Positions 45,264 to 56,433 of a stretch of 64,000 nucleotides of DNA are shown here, in pieces. Origin of the DNA: Conchocele bisecta (taxonomy: Eukaryota > Mollusca > Bivalvia > Lucinida > Thyasiridae); contig CM055265.1 in assembly GCA_029237695.1 (NCBI GenBank), positions 122,844,834-122,908,833 of the forward strand. The letters are read 5' to 3'. How positions within the stretch are numbered: position 1 is the first letter of the stretch; the number at the start of each line of letters is the position of its first letter. Made by a program: the position numbers and the translations under genes. The notes below the pieces were generated by a model. It was not told the origin of the DNA. It made no database searches and saw only the letters and a list, made by a program, of their open reading frames with translations.

Positions 45264-45892
45264 TAGAGGTGCAACGATACGGTCAAACCCGTATTGCGAT
45301 ACAACAAACCCATATTGCAATACGTATTGCGATATTATACCATGTACATGTATGAACAGATAATAATAAAAATAAACATGAGATAAATAACAGTCTTTAT
45401 AGTTTATTATTGTCATTAGAACACATCAAAACACTGTGTGGGTCAGGACTTTGCCCAGAAACGGTTGACATTAATGATTATTTAAGGTTTTTTCTTTAAG
45501 AAAATGAGCATGTCAACCGTTTCTGGGCAAAGTGCTGCCCTCTGTGCGGTCACAATGTCACCAGCTGTGCTAAACACTCGCTCTGACGGCACTGAGGTAG
45601 CAGGAACGCACAGCCATTTCCTAGCGAGCTGTGCCAGTAGAGGGAACTGCCACTGGTGCTCCTTCCACCACTGTAAAAGGTCTGCAGCCATGGGTATTAG
45701 GCAGGAATACAGGGCTTCTCCCTTGAACCGATCAACCTCGATTCCAGCCCGCTCCAGCACTGACAACTGTGGTCCCTTCTCCTCCTTCACAATAATAACC
45801 CAATTCAATCTGGACCAGAGGAAAATTAAAGATTTGTCGAGGCCTGATACATTATGAACCCGTGTTTCCCTAAACCCATGGAAAGGCCTCAA
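45264..45892 (-). pseudogene. hAT transposon fragment: C-terminal transposase piece and one end
   Basis: A minus-strand open frame (45892-45482) carries WWKEHQWQFPLLAQLARKWL, then PATSVPSERVFSTAGDIVT and PETVDMLIFLKK. This is the hAT C-terminal dimerisation domain, which includes part of the catalytic core in hAT-Ac and ZBED-like transposases. The BED finger and the first catalytic regions are missing. The end TAGAGGTGCAACGATACGG (about 45264) with nearby CGTATTGCGATA repeats is typical of a hAT terminus. The other end was not found, so this is a truncated, inactive copy in eIF1A intron 1. Confidence 0.85.
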
Positions 45893-46147
45893 TAATGCCG
45901 CCGCTCGTGTTTAGTAAATAGCATGCGAAAATCGGCGAACTTCAATCATCAAAGACGCCGGTTTTGTTTACAGCTCCGAGGCGCGTGCATTCAATGACAG
46001 ATGACATAACAATTACGCCCCGTCTACAGTTATCGCTAGACAAGGAAACTGGCCATAGCAGTGACAGATTGACAGGTCATATGTTTTAAGCTCCACTTGT
46101 TGCGTCCAGCAGATGTTTTGATCATCAGTGTATAGTAAGTCAGTAAC

Positions 46148-46738
46148 GCTGAAGGGGTCTATGTCGCACAGGGTACTACACATATGTACCCTAGCATGTA
46201 GGGTACTACATTTATGTACCCTGACGGGATGGGGTACTACATTTACGTACCCTGTTGCGTCGACTATAACAATGTTTTTAGAACCAGTCGACTATGCGCG
46301 CACCTGTCTGTCGCGTGGATAACGATTACGACATTGACTTTTGGTTTAGGCTACCTTGGTATGGTAGGTAATAACGTGCACATTCGCAGCTTCAAAAGAC
46401 GTTTATGGCTGTCATATTTTTTCAAAATTGATATATTTTAGCTATTCTATGCTTATGAATCAATCATCCTATAGCAATGCGCATGCGCAGGAACTTGCCG
46501 ATTTACGGCAGTTAGCAGACTGACAGTTTGCGCGCCATTTTCATATGCAATGCGCATGCGCAGGAACTTGCAGATTCACAGCAGTTAGCAGACTGGTTCC
46601 CGACTTGCCGACTTGGCTTCCAACTGCAAATCATGGGGTACATTCGTGGAATAAAATTAAATTAGGGTACACATCTGTAGTACCCTACATGCTAGGGTAC
46701 ATATGTGTAGTACCCTGTGCGACATAGACCCCTTCAGC
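46148..46738. mobile_element. 591-bp MITE with 9-bp target duplication, MULE-like
   Basis: Terminal inverted repeats of about 70 bp start GCTGAAGGGGTCTATGTCGC and end in the exact complement. GTCAGTAAC is duplicated at 46139-46147 and 46739-46747. Nine-bp duplications and long inverted repeats are typical of Mutator-like elements. The arms hold repeated GGGTACTACA/TGTACCCT palindromes. The centre has two tandem copies of a unit of about 80 bp with GCAATGCGCATGCGCAGGAA. It sits in eIF1A intron 1. Confidence 0.85.
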
Positions 46739-47266
46739 GTCAGTAACAGTACGGTGTTAAATTTGTGTTCTTGGTCAAGAACTGTACCGCGATTGTCTGC
46801 GTCCGCCATTCATCTGCTCTTTAATATTGTTAAAATCATAATCAAGAGAAAAGTTTCAAGTTTTCCTTCACTGTGGCTCATTCATCTGCGTGAATGAAAA
46901 CTTGGGACGAATTAGCAAATTTATTGACACTTTCGGAACATATCCCGAAAACTCCAACCATAAGTAAATATTCAAAATGGCCGACTCATGTGTTGGAGCT
47001 GACGCAAATTTTAATCCAACAAGAATCTTATTTTGAAGGCAAGAAACATTGAAATAAATGTTTATCATTCTATTGAACTAACAATTTAGCTCATATGTTA
47101 TGTTTGATAAAAACCGCTAGTTGATGAACTTGTTAATACCCCGAAAACCTGACCCACCATCATAAAAAATAAAATATTGACATTAAAGTCATTATTATTG
47201 TGCACAAACCATTATTCTTGGTTATATTTTTTTCGTCAGGAGTTTCACATAACCAAATTAAATTAC

Positions 47267-47282
47267 CTTTATTCTTCGGCAT
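47267..47282 (-). CDS. EIF1AX: eIF1A coding exon 1 (start codon)
   Basis: The minus strand reads ATGCCGAAGAATAAAG and then GTAATTTA. It encodes MPKNK and the first base of Gly, the start expected for eIF1A, and splices in phase to exon 2 (KGGKNRRRG). The base at -3 is A, a favourable start context. Sixteen coding nt plus 84 in exon 2 give the phase required by exon 3. Any 5' UTR and promoter lie to the right; a MITE begins only 147 bp away. Confidence 0.9.
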
Positions 47283-47428
47283 TATTGTCTGTAGGCGTGT
47301 GGTAGACTAATCAGAAGTACTTATCGACTCGAAATTTCACAATATGTTGGAATTTTCACAAAAGCGTGCGCCACTGCGAAGAAAGCTAACATCAAGCTCT
47401 TTAACCTTAGCGATAAGCGCTAGCAATA

Positions 47429-49102
47429 CGGTGTGCCTAATTGACGCAATGACGGGAAATGGCGCAATGACGGAGAATGACGGTGAATGACGCGCAATGA
47501 CGGAGAATGACGGAGATAGGGGCGCAATGACCGAGAAAGTTGGCTAATGAACTCATTTATCGACGCAATTGCGGAAAATTAAGGGAGAATGGTGGATAAT
47601 AGTTATATTGTTTTGTGTTAATTTTATAAAATCGCAGGTATACGGTTGTCATTGATGGAAAATGACAGGTGCAAAGATTTGGTGGCTGTTTTTTAAGGGA
47701 TACTTGGGGCAATGACGGAGAAGCATGAATAATAACCACATTTATCGACGCAATTGTGGAAAATGTGGGGAGAGTCGTGCACAATCGTTATATTTGTAGT
47801 GATGATGATGTAAAATGACGGGTATACGTAGTTGCCAGAATGGCAACCCAATCAGTATTGCATTGGGTTGCAAAAGCTCATTGCATTTTTCAGTAACTAT
47901 TTTCATTAGAAGTTATTTTTTTCAAAAAGTCTACTTTTTACATGGATATACATATTAAAGCATGTAATGTTGATGAAAATGTATTTAATATATGTTAATG
48001 CCATATTTTTTACTTTTTTATGACATTTTTATTGAAAATAATGACAACAAATATGGCCAACATTTACAATATTTCACCAGTTTAACACATTTTAATGATG
48101 AAAATAGTTAAAAATACATACCACACTTACTTAATAGTAGTTATAATTGTTATGTCAAGCAAATAATATCCTTACACCAAAGTTTAATGATAATTAAAAT
48201 AGTTACTGTTTTTATATAGCGACAATCCATGACAAGCATGAATAATGACCAAATTTATCGACGTAATTGTGGAAAATGAGGCGAGAGTGGTGGATCTTGA
48301 ATGGCATTAGTTGTTGATAGTTAGTTATGATGCCATTTGTGAAAGATATTACGTTTTCTGTACATATTGTTTATGGAAGTACGCTGATGCCCGAAGGTGA
48401 AAAATGATATGGCGTGTCTCAAATAGATTGTGATTGTGAGTGGAGAAATAGGGCCTAAGGCAAATCTCTAAATATGGATTGAATGTTGCGATTCTTTCCG
48501 ATTGTCAATATATTAGGCACCAATTACACCAAATACACAAGACAAATCTGGTGTACAAGATAGATATATTGATTGAATATTGATTATTAAAGGCATATTA
48601 ACAGCTAATGCCATTCAATATACACCACTCTCGCCTCATTTTCCACAATTACGTCGATAAATTAGTTCATTAGCCAACTGTCTCGGTCATTGCGCAATGA
48701 CGGAGAATGACGGAGGATGACGGAGAATGTGGCGCAATGGCCGAGAAAGATGGATAATGACCAAATATAACTATTATGCACGACTCTCCTCACATCTTCC
48801 ACAATTGCGTCAATAAATTTGGTCATTATTCATGCTTTTCCGTCATTGCATGTATCCAACAAAACAAAAACACCCACCAAATCCTTGCACATGCCATTTT
48901 CCAACAATGATAACAGTCTACCTGTGATTGTAAAAAAATAACGCGACAACATAAAGATTATGAACCACACACCCCTCCACAATTGCGTCGATAAATGAGT
49001 TCATTAGCCAACTTTCTCGGTCATTGCGCCGCTATCTCCGTCATTGCGAGTCATTCTCCGTCATTGCGCCATTTCCCGTCATTGCGCCAATTAGGCACAC
49101 AC
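47429..49102. mobile_element. 1.67-kb foldback MITE with 9-bp target duplication, just upstream of eIF1A
   Basis: The left end CGGTGTGCCTAATTGACGC and right end GCGCCAATTAGGCACACAC are inverted repeats that continue for over 150 bp, with repeated AATGACGGAGAATGACGG units. CTAGCAATA is duplicated at 47420-47428 and 49103-49111. A second inverted pair lies inside (about 48240-48310 against 48590-48670, GGAAAATGAGGCGAGAGTGG). The middle is plain AT-rich sequence with no gene. The 9-bp duplication and long arms again suggest a Mutator-type source. Confidence 0.82.
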
Positions 49103-49329
49103 CTAGCAATAACCCCAGCTAGCAATAACCCCAGCTAGCGATAACTTTCGGACCCATTAGTAATAGTTTATAACGGACCAAGCGTGTATTATACAAGGAT
49201 ACAAGGAACAAGATCACACAACGGACTGTGAAGAATTTGTTGTATAGATAATAGTAATATAATAGAAAGTTACATTTCGAAAACAGAACTTGAAAAATAT
49301 TAAAATACAAAAATAACACGAAAATGGGC

Positions 49330-50400
49330 AACTAGTGACCCCAAGAGGTACCCCAATTGTACCCCTTAAGGGGAATGTGAGTGACGGCATGAACCCCCGT
49401 CTATGTTGTCCAGTATATATGTCTCAATAATAGGAACACACCATTGAGTGGGGCACTTCTCCCGAAGCACTTGTAAAAACATATGATTTATCCAGGTATG
49501 ACAAAAATAACGCGAAAATGGGCAACAGGTACGCCAGGATCCCCATATAGACCCCTTAAGGGGAATGTGACGGCATGAAGCCCCGTCTAAGTTGTCTAGT
49601 ATATACGTCTGAATAATAGGAAAACACAATTGAGTGGGGCACTTCTCCCGAAGCACTTGTAAAAAAGTATGTTTTATCCGACTATGACAAAAATAACGCG
49701 AAAATGGGCAACTTGTGACCCCAGGACCCATATTGCGACCCCTTAAGGGGAATGTGACGGTATGAAACCCCGTCTATGTTGTCTAGTATACATGTCTCAA
49801 CAATAGGAACACACCATTGAGTGGGGCACTTCTCCAGAAGCACTTGTAAAATAATATGTGTATCCGGGTATGACAAAAATAACGCGAAAACGGGCAACTG
49901 GTGACCCCAGGGCCCCTATTGCGACCCCTTAAGAGGATTGTGACGGCATGAACCCCCGTCTATGTTGTCTAGTATATATGTCTCAACAATAGGAACACAC
50001 GATTGAGTGGGGCACTTCCCCCGAAGCACTTGTAAAAAAGTATGTTTCATCCGACTATGACACAAATAACTCGAAAATGGGCAACTGATGACCACAGGAC
50101 CCCTATTGCGACCCCTTAAGGGGAATGTGACGGCATGAACCCCCGTCTATGTTGTCTAGTATATTTGTCTGAATAACAAGAACACACGGTTGAGTGGCGA
50201 GGCACGTCTCCCGAAACATGTTGTATCCGGATATGACAACAATTAACGCGAAAATGGGCAAATGTATCCCTTAAGGGGAATGCGACGGCATGAACCCACG
50301 TCTATATTGTCGTTTTTATATGTCTGAATAATAGGAACACACTGTTTAGTGGGGCACTTCTCCCGAAGCACTTGTAAAGAATTGTGTTTACATAGACGGG
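49330..50400 (+). repeat. Satellite array, unit about 187 bp
   Basis: Units begin at 49361, 49551, 49738, 49924, 50111 and about 50265. Each has ACCCCTTAAGGGGAATGTGA, GTCTATGTTGTCTAGTATAT, TTGAGTGGGGCACTTCTCCC and ACAAAAATAACGCGAAAATG. CCCCTTAAGGGG is a perfect palindrome in most units. Confidence 0.85.
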
Positions 50401-50950
50401 GTGTGCTTCAGGAGACGTGCCCCACTCAATCCTGTGGTCTTGTTACTCAGACAGTTAATGATATACACTAGACACAAAAGACGGGCGTTCCTGCCGTCAC
50501 ATTCCCCTTAAGGTGTCGCAATGGGGTCCTCAGGTCACCCATGTTCGTGTTATTTTTTTCATACCCGGATAAAACATAATATGTTACATGCGCGTCGGGA
50601 GAAGTGACAACTCATTTTTATGTTTTCCTTATTCAGCTATATATACTAGACAGCATAGACTAGGGTTCATGCCGTCACATTTCCCTTAAGGGGTCACAAT
50701 GTGTCACAAGTTGCCCATGTTCGTGTTATTTTTGTCAACCACGCATAAAACAATATTTTGCAGGTGCTACGGGCGAAGTGCCCCACTGTTATTGAGATGA
50801 TTATACTAGACAATATAAACAGGGCTCATGCCTTCACATTCCCCTTAATATGTCGCAATGGGGATCCTGAGATCACACGTCCCATTCAATCATGTGTTCC
50901 TATTATTCAGATATATGTATTATACAACATAGACAGGGCTTCATGCTTGA
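50400..50950 (-). repeat. Same satellite, inverted and decayed
   Basis: CACATTCCCCTTAAGG at about 50498, 50677 and 50835, with units in the opposite orientation to 49330-50400 and many substitutions. Confidence 0.75.
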
Positions 50951-51285
50951 TTTAAAATGTCAGTTACTGTGCATGTAGAGAAAAAACACATATTGGATAT
51001 TTGAGACATCATCTGAGACAGACTCCAAGTTTATCTTGGAAGCAAATTAAATTTGTTGAAACGACTGAGCATAAAAAGTACATAGGTAAAGATCATGGCT
51101 AGCTAAAAGTATAAACAATAACTTCAGTTTCTAATATACACCGCATTAGGTTATTGTGGTACAAGCTATAGTTGTTGCATTCTGTCAGAAGCGGGCTAAC
51201 ACAATACACAGGCAGATGCAGAGAAAGCACCCTTCAATATGTCTAGCAGTAGAATTGAAAATAACAATGCTTGTTTAACGAGAAT
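50951..51285. other. Unassigned spacer
   Basis: Unique-looking AT-rich sequence between the satellite and the tRNA-like sequence. No gene seen. Confidence 0.4.
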
Positions 51286-51356
51286 GGACCCCTCTGGGAC
51301 TCGAACCCAGGTCACTAGTACGAATACCAGTATGCTAGCCGCTGCACTACAAGGCC
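51286..51356 (-). tRNA. tRNA-like sequence, cloverleaf with UCG anticodon (Arg) or SINE-derived pseudogene
   Basis: On the minus strand GGCCTTG pairs with AGGGGTC (one mismatch, several G-U pairs). The D stem is GTGC/GCAT, the anticodon stem CTGGT/ACTAG with loop ATTCGTA, and the T arm CTGGG-TTCGAGT-CCCAG is perfect. The anticodon read from the loop is TCG. Weak acceptor pairing and an unusual loop make a tRNA pseudogene or tRNA-derived repeat as likely as a working gene. A TTTT run follows within about 25 nt. Confidence 0.45.
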
Positions 51357-51479
51357 TGACACAACCGATAAACACAACATTGTTAAATCCAATACTATGT
51401 TCATTTTAATAAAGGGTCTGTAAAAAATGATAAAGTTTGCCGGTAGATTACTATTGTCCATAATGTACAGGTCAGGAAA

Positions 51480-52070
51480 CACGGGAGGGAGGGTACGGTA
51501 CGTTGATACACTGTGATATGTTGTACATCACGGGGACAAGGGGGGGGGGAGAGAGTGGCGGGTGGGAGGAGTGACGACTGAGTGTACATTATGTGACATG
51601 TTGTATATGTCGGAGACACGTTGACACGTTGTATATATCGGCAACACGGAAGGAGTACGGCGCGCCGGTACACTATGTGACATGGTGTACAGGGCGGGGA
51701 CACAGAAGGAGAACGGCACGCCGGTACACTATGTGACATGTTGTATATGTCGGCAACACGGAAAGAGTACGTCCCGCCGGTACACTAAGTGACATGTCGT
51801 ATATGTCGGCAACACGGAAAGAGTACGGTCCGCCGGTACACAATGTGCCATGTTGTATATGTCCGCGACAAGGGGTCGGGGGGGGGGGGGGGTACAGTAC
51901 GTCGGTACTCTATGTGATATATTGTATATGTCGGCGATACGGGAGGAGTACGTTACGTTCTTACACTACGTTATATGTTGTAAATGACGGGGACACAGGA
52001 TAAGTATGGCCTGCCTGTACACTATGTGACATGTTGTAATGTTGTATAGGTCGGGGACACAGGTGTGGAG
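51480..52070. repeat. Tandem array of about 60 bp units
   Basis: Repeated GCCGGTACACTATGTGACATG and TTGTATATGTCGGCAACACGG at spacings near 60 bp (for example 51660, 51720, 51780, 51835), with a G-run inside one unit (about 51880-51892). Confidence 0.8.
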
Positions 52071-52074
52071 GGGG

Positions 52075-52425
52075 AAGTGCGGCCCATCGGGAGAAGTGCC
52101 CCACTCAATAGTGTGTTCCTATTATTGAGACATATATACTAGACAACATAGACGGGGGTTCATGCCGTCACATTACCCTTAAGGGGTCGCAATAGGGGTC
52201 CTGGGGTCACCAGTTGCCCATTTTCTAGTTATTTGTGGCATAGCCGGATAAAACATACTTCTTTACAAGTGCTTCGGGAGAAGTGCCCCACTCAATCGTG
52301 TGTTCCTATTGTTGAGACATGAGATCTAGACAACATAAACGCGGGTTCATGCTGTCACATTCCCCTTAAGGGGTCGCAATAGGGTTCCTGGGGTCACCAG
52401 TTGGCGATTTTCGAGTCAACAATGA
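52075..52425 (-). repeat. Satellite (187-bp type), two inverted units
   Basis: CACATTACCCTTAAGGGGTC (about 52168) and CACATTCCCCTTAAGGGGTC (about 52357), in the same orientation as 50400-50950. The LINE starts at the right edge. Confidence 0.8.
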
Positions 52426-52432
52426 ACTGCGG

Positions 52433-52828
52433 TGCGCATGCGCTGAGATCAAGATACTAAATTTTGGATGTCATCAACAAATAAATTATTATACATTGTC
52501 TAGAAACAATAAAGACTTTTCAACTACAGATCTAGTTACAGGAATATAAATCTGATCATTTCATGTCCATAGCAGGATAAGTTTCATTCACTTTTGTGGG
52601 TTTTGATCATTTTTTCCAAATTTGCTTCTTTGCGCATGCGCTGAGATCAAAATACTAAATTTTGGATGTCATCAACAAATAAATTATTATACATTGTCTA
52701 GAAAGAATAAAGACTTTTCAACTACAGATCTAGTTACAGGAATATAAATCTGATCATTTCATGTCCATAGCAGGATAAGTTTCATTCAATATTGTGGGTT
52801 TTGATCATTTTTTCCAAATTTGCTTCTT
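52433..52828 (+). repeat. Two 198-bp direct repeats forming the LINE 5' region
   Basis: Unit 1 (52433-52630) and unit 2 (52631-52828) both start TGCGCATGCGCTGAGATCAA and end TTTGCTTCTT, with only a few differences. They lie directly before the LINE open frames, as promoter monomers do in some LINEs. GCGCATGCGC matches the NRF1 consensus. Confidence 0.85.
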
Positions 52829-52946
52829 TGGTGAGCACATTTCAGTCCCACTTCCTGTTGTCAATGGTCAACATCCGGTTCGGGTTTTTGGCATTTTTTT
52901 AATTTTTTTTTTTTTTGTCCATTTCTGCATGTTAAACTGAGGTAAG

Positions 52947-53570
52947 ATGCATTCTAGTACCCTGTTTGTGTTCCTAGTCGTGGTGCTGATGATACATAGC
53001 AGCAAAGTGAGAGAGGTCTCCCAGGAACCAGTTTCCCCCGTCTACAAAGGTGTCTCTTTCTCTCCACTGTCAGTTTGTGCCATAAATAAATTGCGACCAA
53101 GAGTGACACTACTTGCAATTAGACTCTGTCTTAAATCAATCAGTTCCACCCACATTGATAGCAAACCGTACTTGCTATATTTATTCCTGATTACCTCTCA
53201 GAATTCATGGGATATCGAATCAAATTCAGGTCCGTCAACAGCTGACGCCTCAACAGCGAACACTTCACACTTTCCTTGTGGGGTGTGCGACCAGGATGTT
53301 GGATGGTCAGATAGGGGTATCGTTTGTGACACATGCTCTAGGTGGTATCACATTGATTGCCAAGGGATGAATTCCACAACCTACAGTATTTTCAATCGGT
53401 CTGGTAACTCAAGCATGACATGGGTCTGCCTAAATTGTGGCCTCCCAAACTTTTCCACTTCCCTTTTCGACTCGGAACCTCTGCAAACAAGTAATCGGTT
53501 TGACTCGCTGTCTTTGTCACACTCTGGCTCACTACCAGATAGTCCGCTGCCTATCTGGCAGACGGCCTAG
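52947..53570 (+). CDS. LINE ORF1 protein with PHD-type zinc finger
   Basis: 207 codons from ATG 52947. Residues about 1-20 are hydrophobic (FVFLVVVLMI). A C4HC3-type PHD finger spans about residues 111-164: CGVCDQDVGW, CDTCSRWYHIDC and WVCLNCG supply the ligands. Many CR1-group elements carry such a finger in ORF1, where it probably helps bind nucleic acid or chromatin. The tail is Ser-rich (SLSLSHSGSLPDSPLP). The frame appears intact and overlaps the start of the ORF2 frame. Confidence 0.8.
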   Translation: MHSSTLFVFLVVVLMIHSSKVREVSQEPVSPVYKGVSFSPLSVCAINKLRPRVTLLAIRLCLKSISSTHIDSKPYLLYLFLITSQNSWDIESNSGPSTADASTANTSHFPCGVCDQDVGWSDRGIVCDTCSRWYHIDCQGMNSTTYSIFNRSGNSSMTWVCLNCGLPNFSTSLFDSEPLQTSNRFDSLSLSHSGSLPDSPLPIWQTA

Positions 53571-56408
53571 AAACAAGTCGATTCTCAACCATCCTCTTCG
53601 TATTTTGATCATGAACTGCCAATCAATCAAAAACAAAAAACCAGAACTGTTCTCCATCATAGACTCCTCCAAACCGGACATCATATTAGGTAATGAGTCG
53701 TGGCTCTCGCCGGACATCTCTAATTCTGAGATATTTCCCAGTGACTATGAGGCATTTCGGAGGGACAGACCAGGGGATGCTCATGGTGGTGTATTCCTAG
53801 CTCATAAAAAGGAGTTTGTTTGTTCAGCCACTCCCGAGCTCCAGAGCAACGGCGAAGGTATGTGGTGCAAATTGGAGATTGTAGGGTGTAAGGCCCTATA
53901 CCTTTGTTCCTTTTACAGGCCACCAGATGTAACGGACCCAGACTACCTTGATCAATTTAATTCATCACTGCGCAGGATAATGTCCTATAAGAATGCAAAT
54001 ATACTTATTGGGGGGGATTTCAATTGCGGTGATGTTGATTGGGCCAACATGCACGTACCTCCTGGTGTACCCAAAGTCAACATTCAGAGACAGTTGGTAG
54101 ACATTGCCCAAGAACACAGCCTGTCCCAGGTTATCAATATTCCCACAAGACTTGACAAAACATTAGATATCTTACTTACAAACAATCCTGCCCCAGTCAC
54201 TCGAGTGAAAGGTATGCCCCCTATAGGCAAATCTGATCATGATATTGTCTTTACGGAGTATGACATCAAGGCCCAGAGAACTCGTCAATCACCACGAAAA
54301 ATTCATCTATACAAGCGGGCAGACATGGAAGGGCTCCGGGACTATCTTAGGACATTTAGTGTCAATTTCCCTACTTCTTCACTTGACAAGTCGGTCAATT
54401 AAATGTGGTCTGAGTTCAGGGATGAACTAACACTTGCGATAGACAGGTTCATTCCATCCAAAATGACCAAATCCAAATATAGTTGTCCCTGGATAGACAT
54501 ATCCATTAAACGCCTAGTCCACAAGCGTGAGAAATTGTACCATAAAGTAAAACACTCTACATCCACTGAGCTCAAGACTAAATACAATAAATTCAGAGCG
54601 CATGTTCAAAAATCGATTCGAGATGCCTACTGGCGATACATATCTGGTATTTTTTCTGATGAGCCGAACGACTCGGACAATGAGCACAACAGAACAATAA
54701 ACAAAAAGTTCTGGTCTTTTATCAAAAGCCAAAAAAACGACTCCTCCAATATAGCTTCCCTTAGAGATAATGGTATCTTGAGATCAGACAATAAAACCAA
54801 GGCTGACATTTTAAATGCCCAGTTTAAGTCTGTCTTCATTGCCGAACCTGATGGTTCCCTCCCAGAGCATGGCCGATATAACTGTTGACAAGTATGGCAT
54901 TGAAAAGCTACTTGGCAAGCTTAACCCTCACAAAGCTACAGGACCGGATAATGTCAGTTCTCGTGTCCTGAGTGAATGCCGAAAGGAGATAAGCCCGATA
55001 CTGGCTTGTATCTTCAACAAATCTATTCAGTCCGGCATAGTTCCTGATGACTGGCGCCTGGCCAATGTTGCACCTATTTTCAAAAAAGGCGAACAATATG
55101 ACCCTGCTAACTACCGCCCAGTTTCCCTAACATGCATTTGCTGCAAAACACTTGAGCATGTAATTGTTAGCAACATAATGAAACATGCAGAGACAAACAA
55201 AATAATAGTAGACTCCCAGCACGGATTTAGAAGTCGCAGGTCATGTGAATCCCAACTTGTACAATTTGTTCATGATATCTCCTCCAACCTAGACGGGGCA
55301 AACAATAAAGGTCACAGGCAAACAGATATCATTATCATGGACTTTGCCAAAGCTTTTGACAAAGTCCTCCATCGCAGACTAGTACACAAACTTGACTTCT
55401 ACGGGATAAGGGGAACCACAAACAAATGGATTCATTCTTTTCTTTCAGGCCGAACCCAAAAGGTTGTTCTGGATGGTGTTGCTTCAGACCCAGCCGACGT
55501 TTTATCAGGTGTCCCCCAGGGTTCTGTCCTGGGCCCAGTCTTGTTTCTCCTCTACATTAATGATCTGCCGGATGATGTAAATTCCTCTGTTCGTCTCTTT
55601 GCTGACGACTGTGTTCTCTATCGAAACATAAGTAGAGATACAGATTGCCAAGCTCTTCAAGACGACATTGCCAAACTCGCTAAGTGGGAAACAACATGGC
55701 TCATGAAATTTAATGCTTCAAAATGTCACACCCTCAGAATCAGTAGTCACCTGCCAAATTCTCAACTTGTATACGACTATAGTCTTCATGACCAGATACT
55801 GGAAAGCGTACCCTCTGCAAAAATATTTAGGACTTACCTTTACTAATAATCTGTCCTGGGGCACACATATCCAAAACGTTACCAGCAAAGCAAACAGAAC
55901 ACTTGTTTTCTTAGACGAAACCTTGCCCTTGCTCCCAAATGTACAAGAGACATAGCCTACAAAACTATGATCAGGCCTCAACTGGAATTTGCTGCTAGCA
56001 TTTGGAGCCCATATACAGTTTCAGACATTAGTAAAGCTGAAAAAAAATCAGAGAACTGCTGCTAGGTGGTGTTGTAGAAGATGGCGAAACCAAAGCCACG
56101 TTGGCGACATGCTAGAAGATCTGTCATGGCCAACTCTAGCCCAACGTAGGGACCAGGCCTGCCTCATATTCTTCTACAAAATCCACAATGACCTTGTTGA
56201 GATTGACAAAAACACGTACCTCCATCTGGTTGCTAATCCCAGGTCAACTCGATCCTCTGCCAAACACCCGTATCAATACAGTAGACCACTGGCTTACTCG
56301 GATTCTTTCAAATTCTCCTTTTTTCCCAAGCTTATACCGTTATGGAACTGTCTACCTATCGATATTGTTTCCTCGGAAACCGTATCCAGGTTCAAATTCA
56401 AAATCTAA
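53560..56408 (+). pseudogene. LINE ORF2: endonuclease and reverse transcriptase, with frameshifts
   Basis: Endonuclease (about 53605-54270): IMNCQSIKNK, GNESWLS, LIGGDFNCGDVDW and GKSDHDIV hold the metal-binding and catalytic residues. Reverse transcriptase (about 54890-55800): PHKATGPDNV, YRPVSLT, DFAKAFDKVLH, SGVPQGSVLGPVLFLLYIND and the active site LFADDCVLY. The C-terminal part continues to about 56408 (AARWCCRRWRNQSHVGDML). Breaks: an in-frame TAA at 54400-54402, a frame change near 54870, and more near 55820, 55905 and 56035. ORF2 nicks the target and copies the RNA in place. This copy cannot make a whole protein. Confidence 0.88.
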
Positions 56409-56433
56409 ATGGAACAGTCTGCTACTTTTTTTT

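Larger units (their letters stand above)
52433..56430 (+). mobile_element. CR1-like non-LTR retrotransposon, nearly full length, inactivated
   Basis: The order is 5' repeats, ORF1 with a PHD finger, then ORF2 with apurinic-type endonuclease and reverse transcriptase. This layout and the RT text place it in the CR1/Jockey group. It interrupts or abuts the 187-bp satellite on its left, and the tandem palindromes at 56434 follow on its right. I could not fix a target duplication. Confidence 0.88.
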
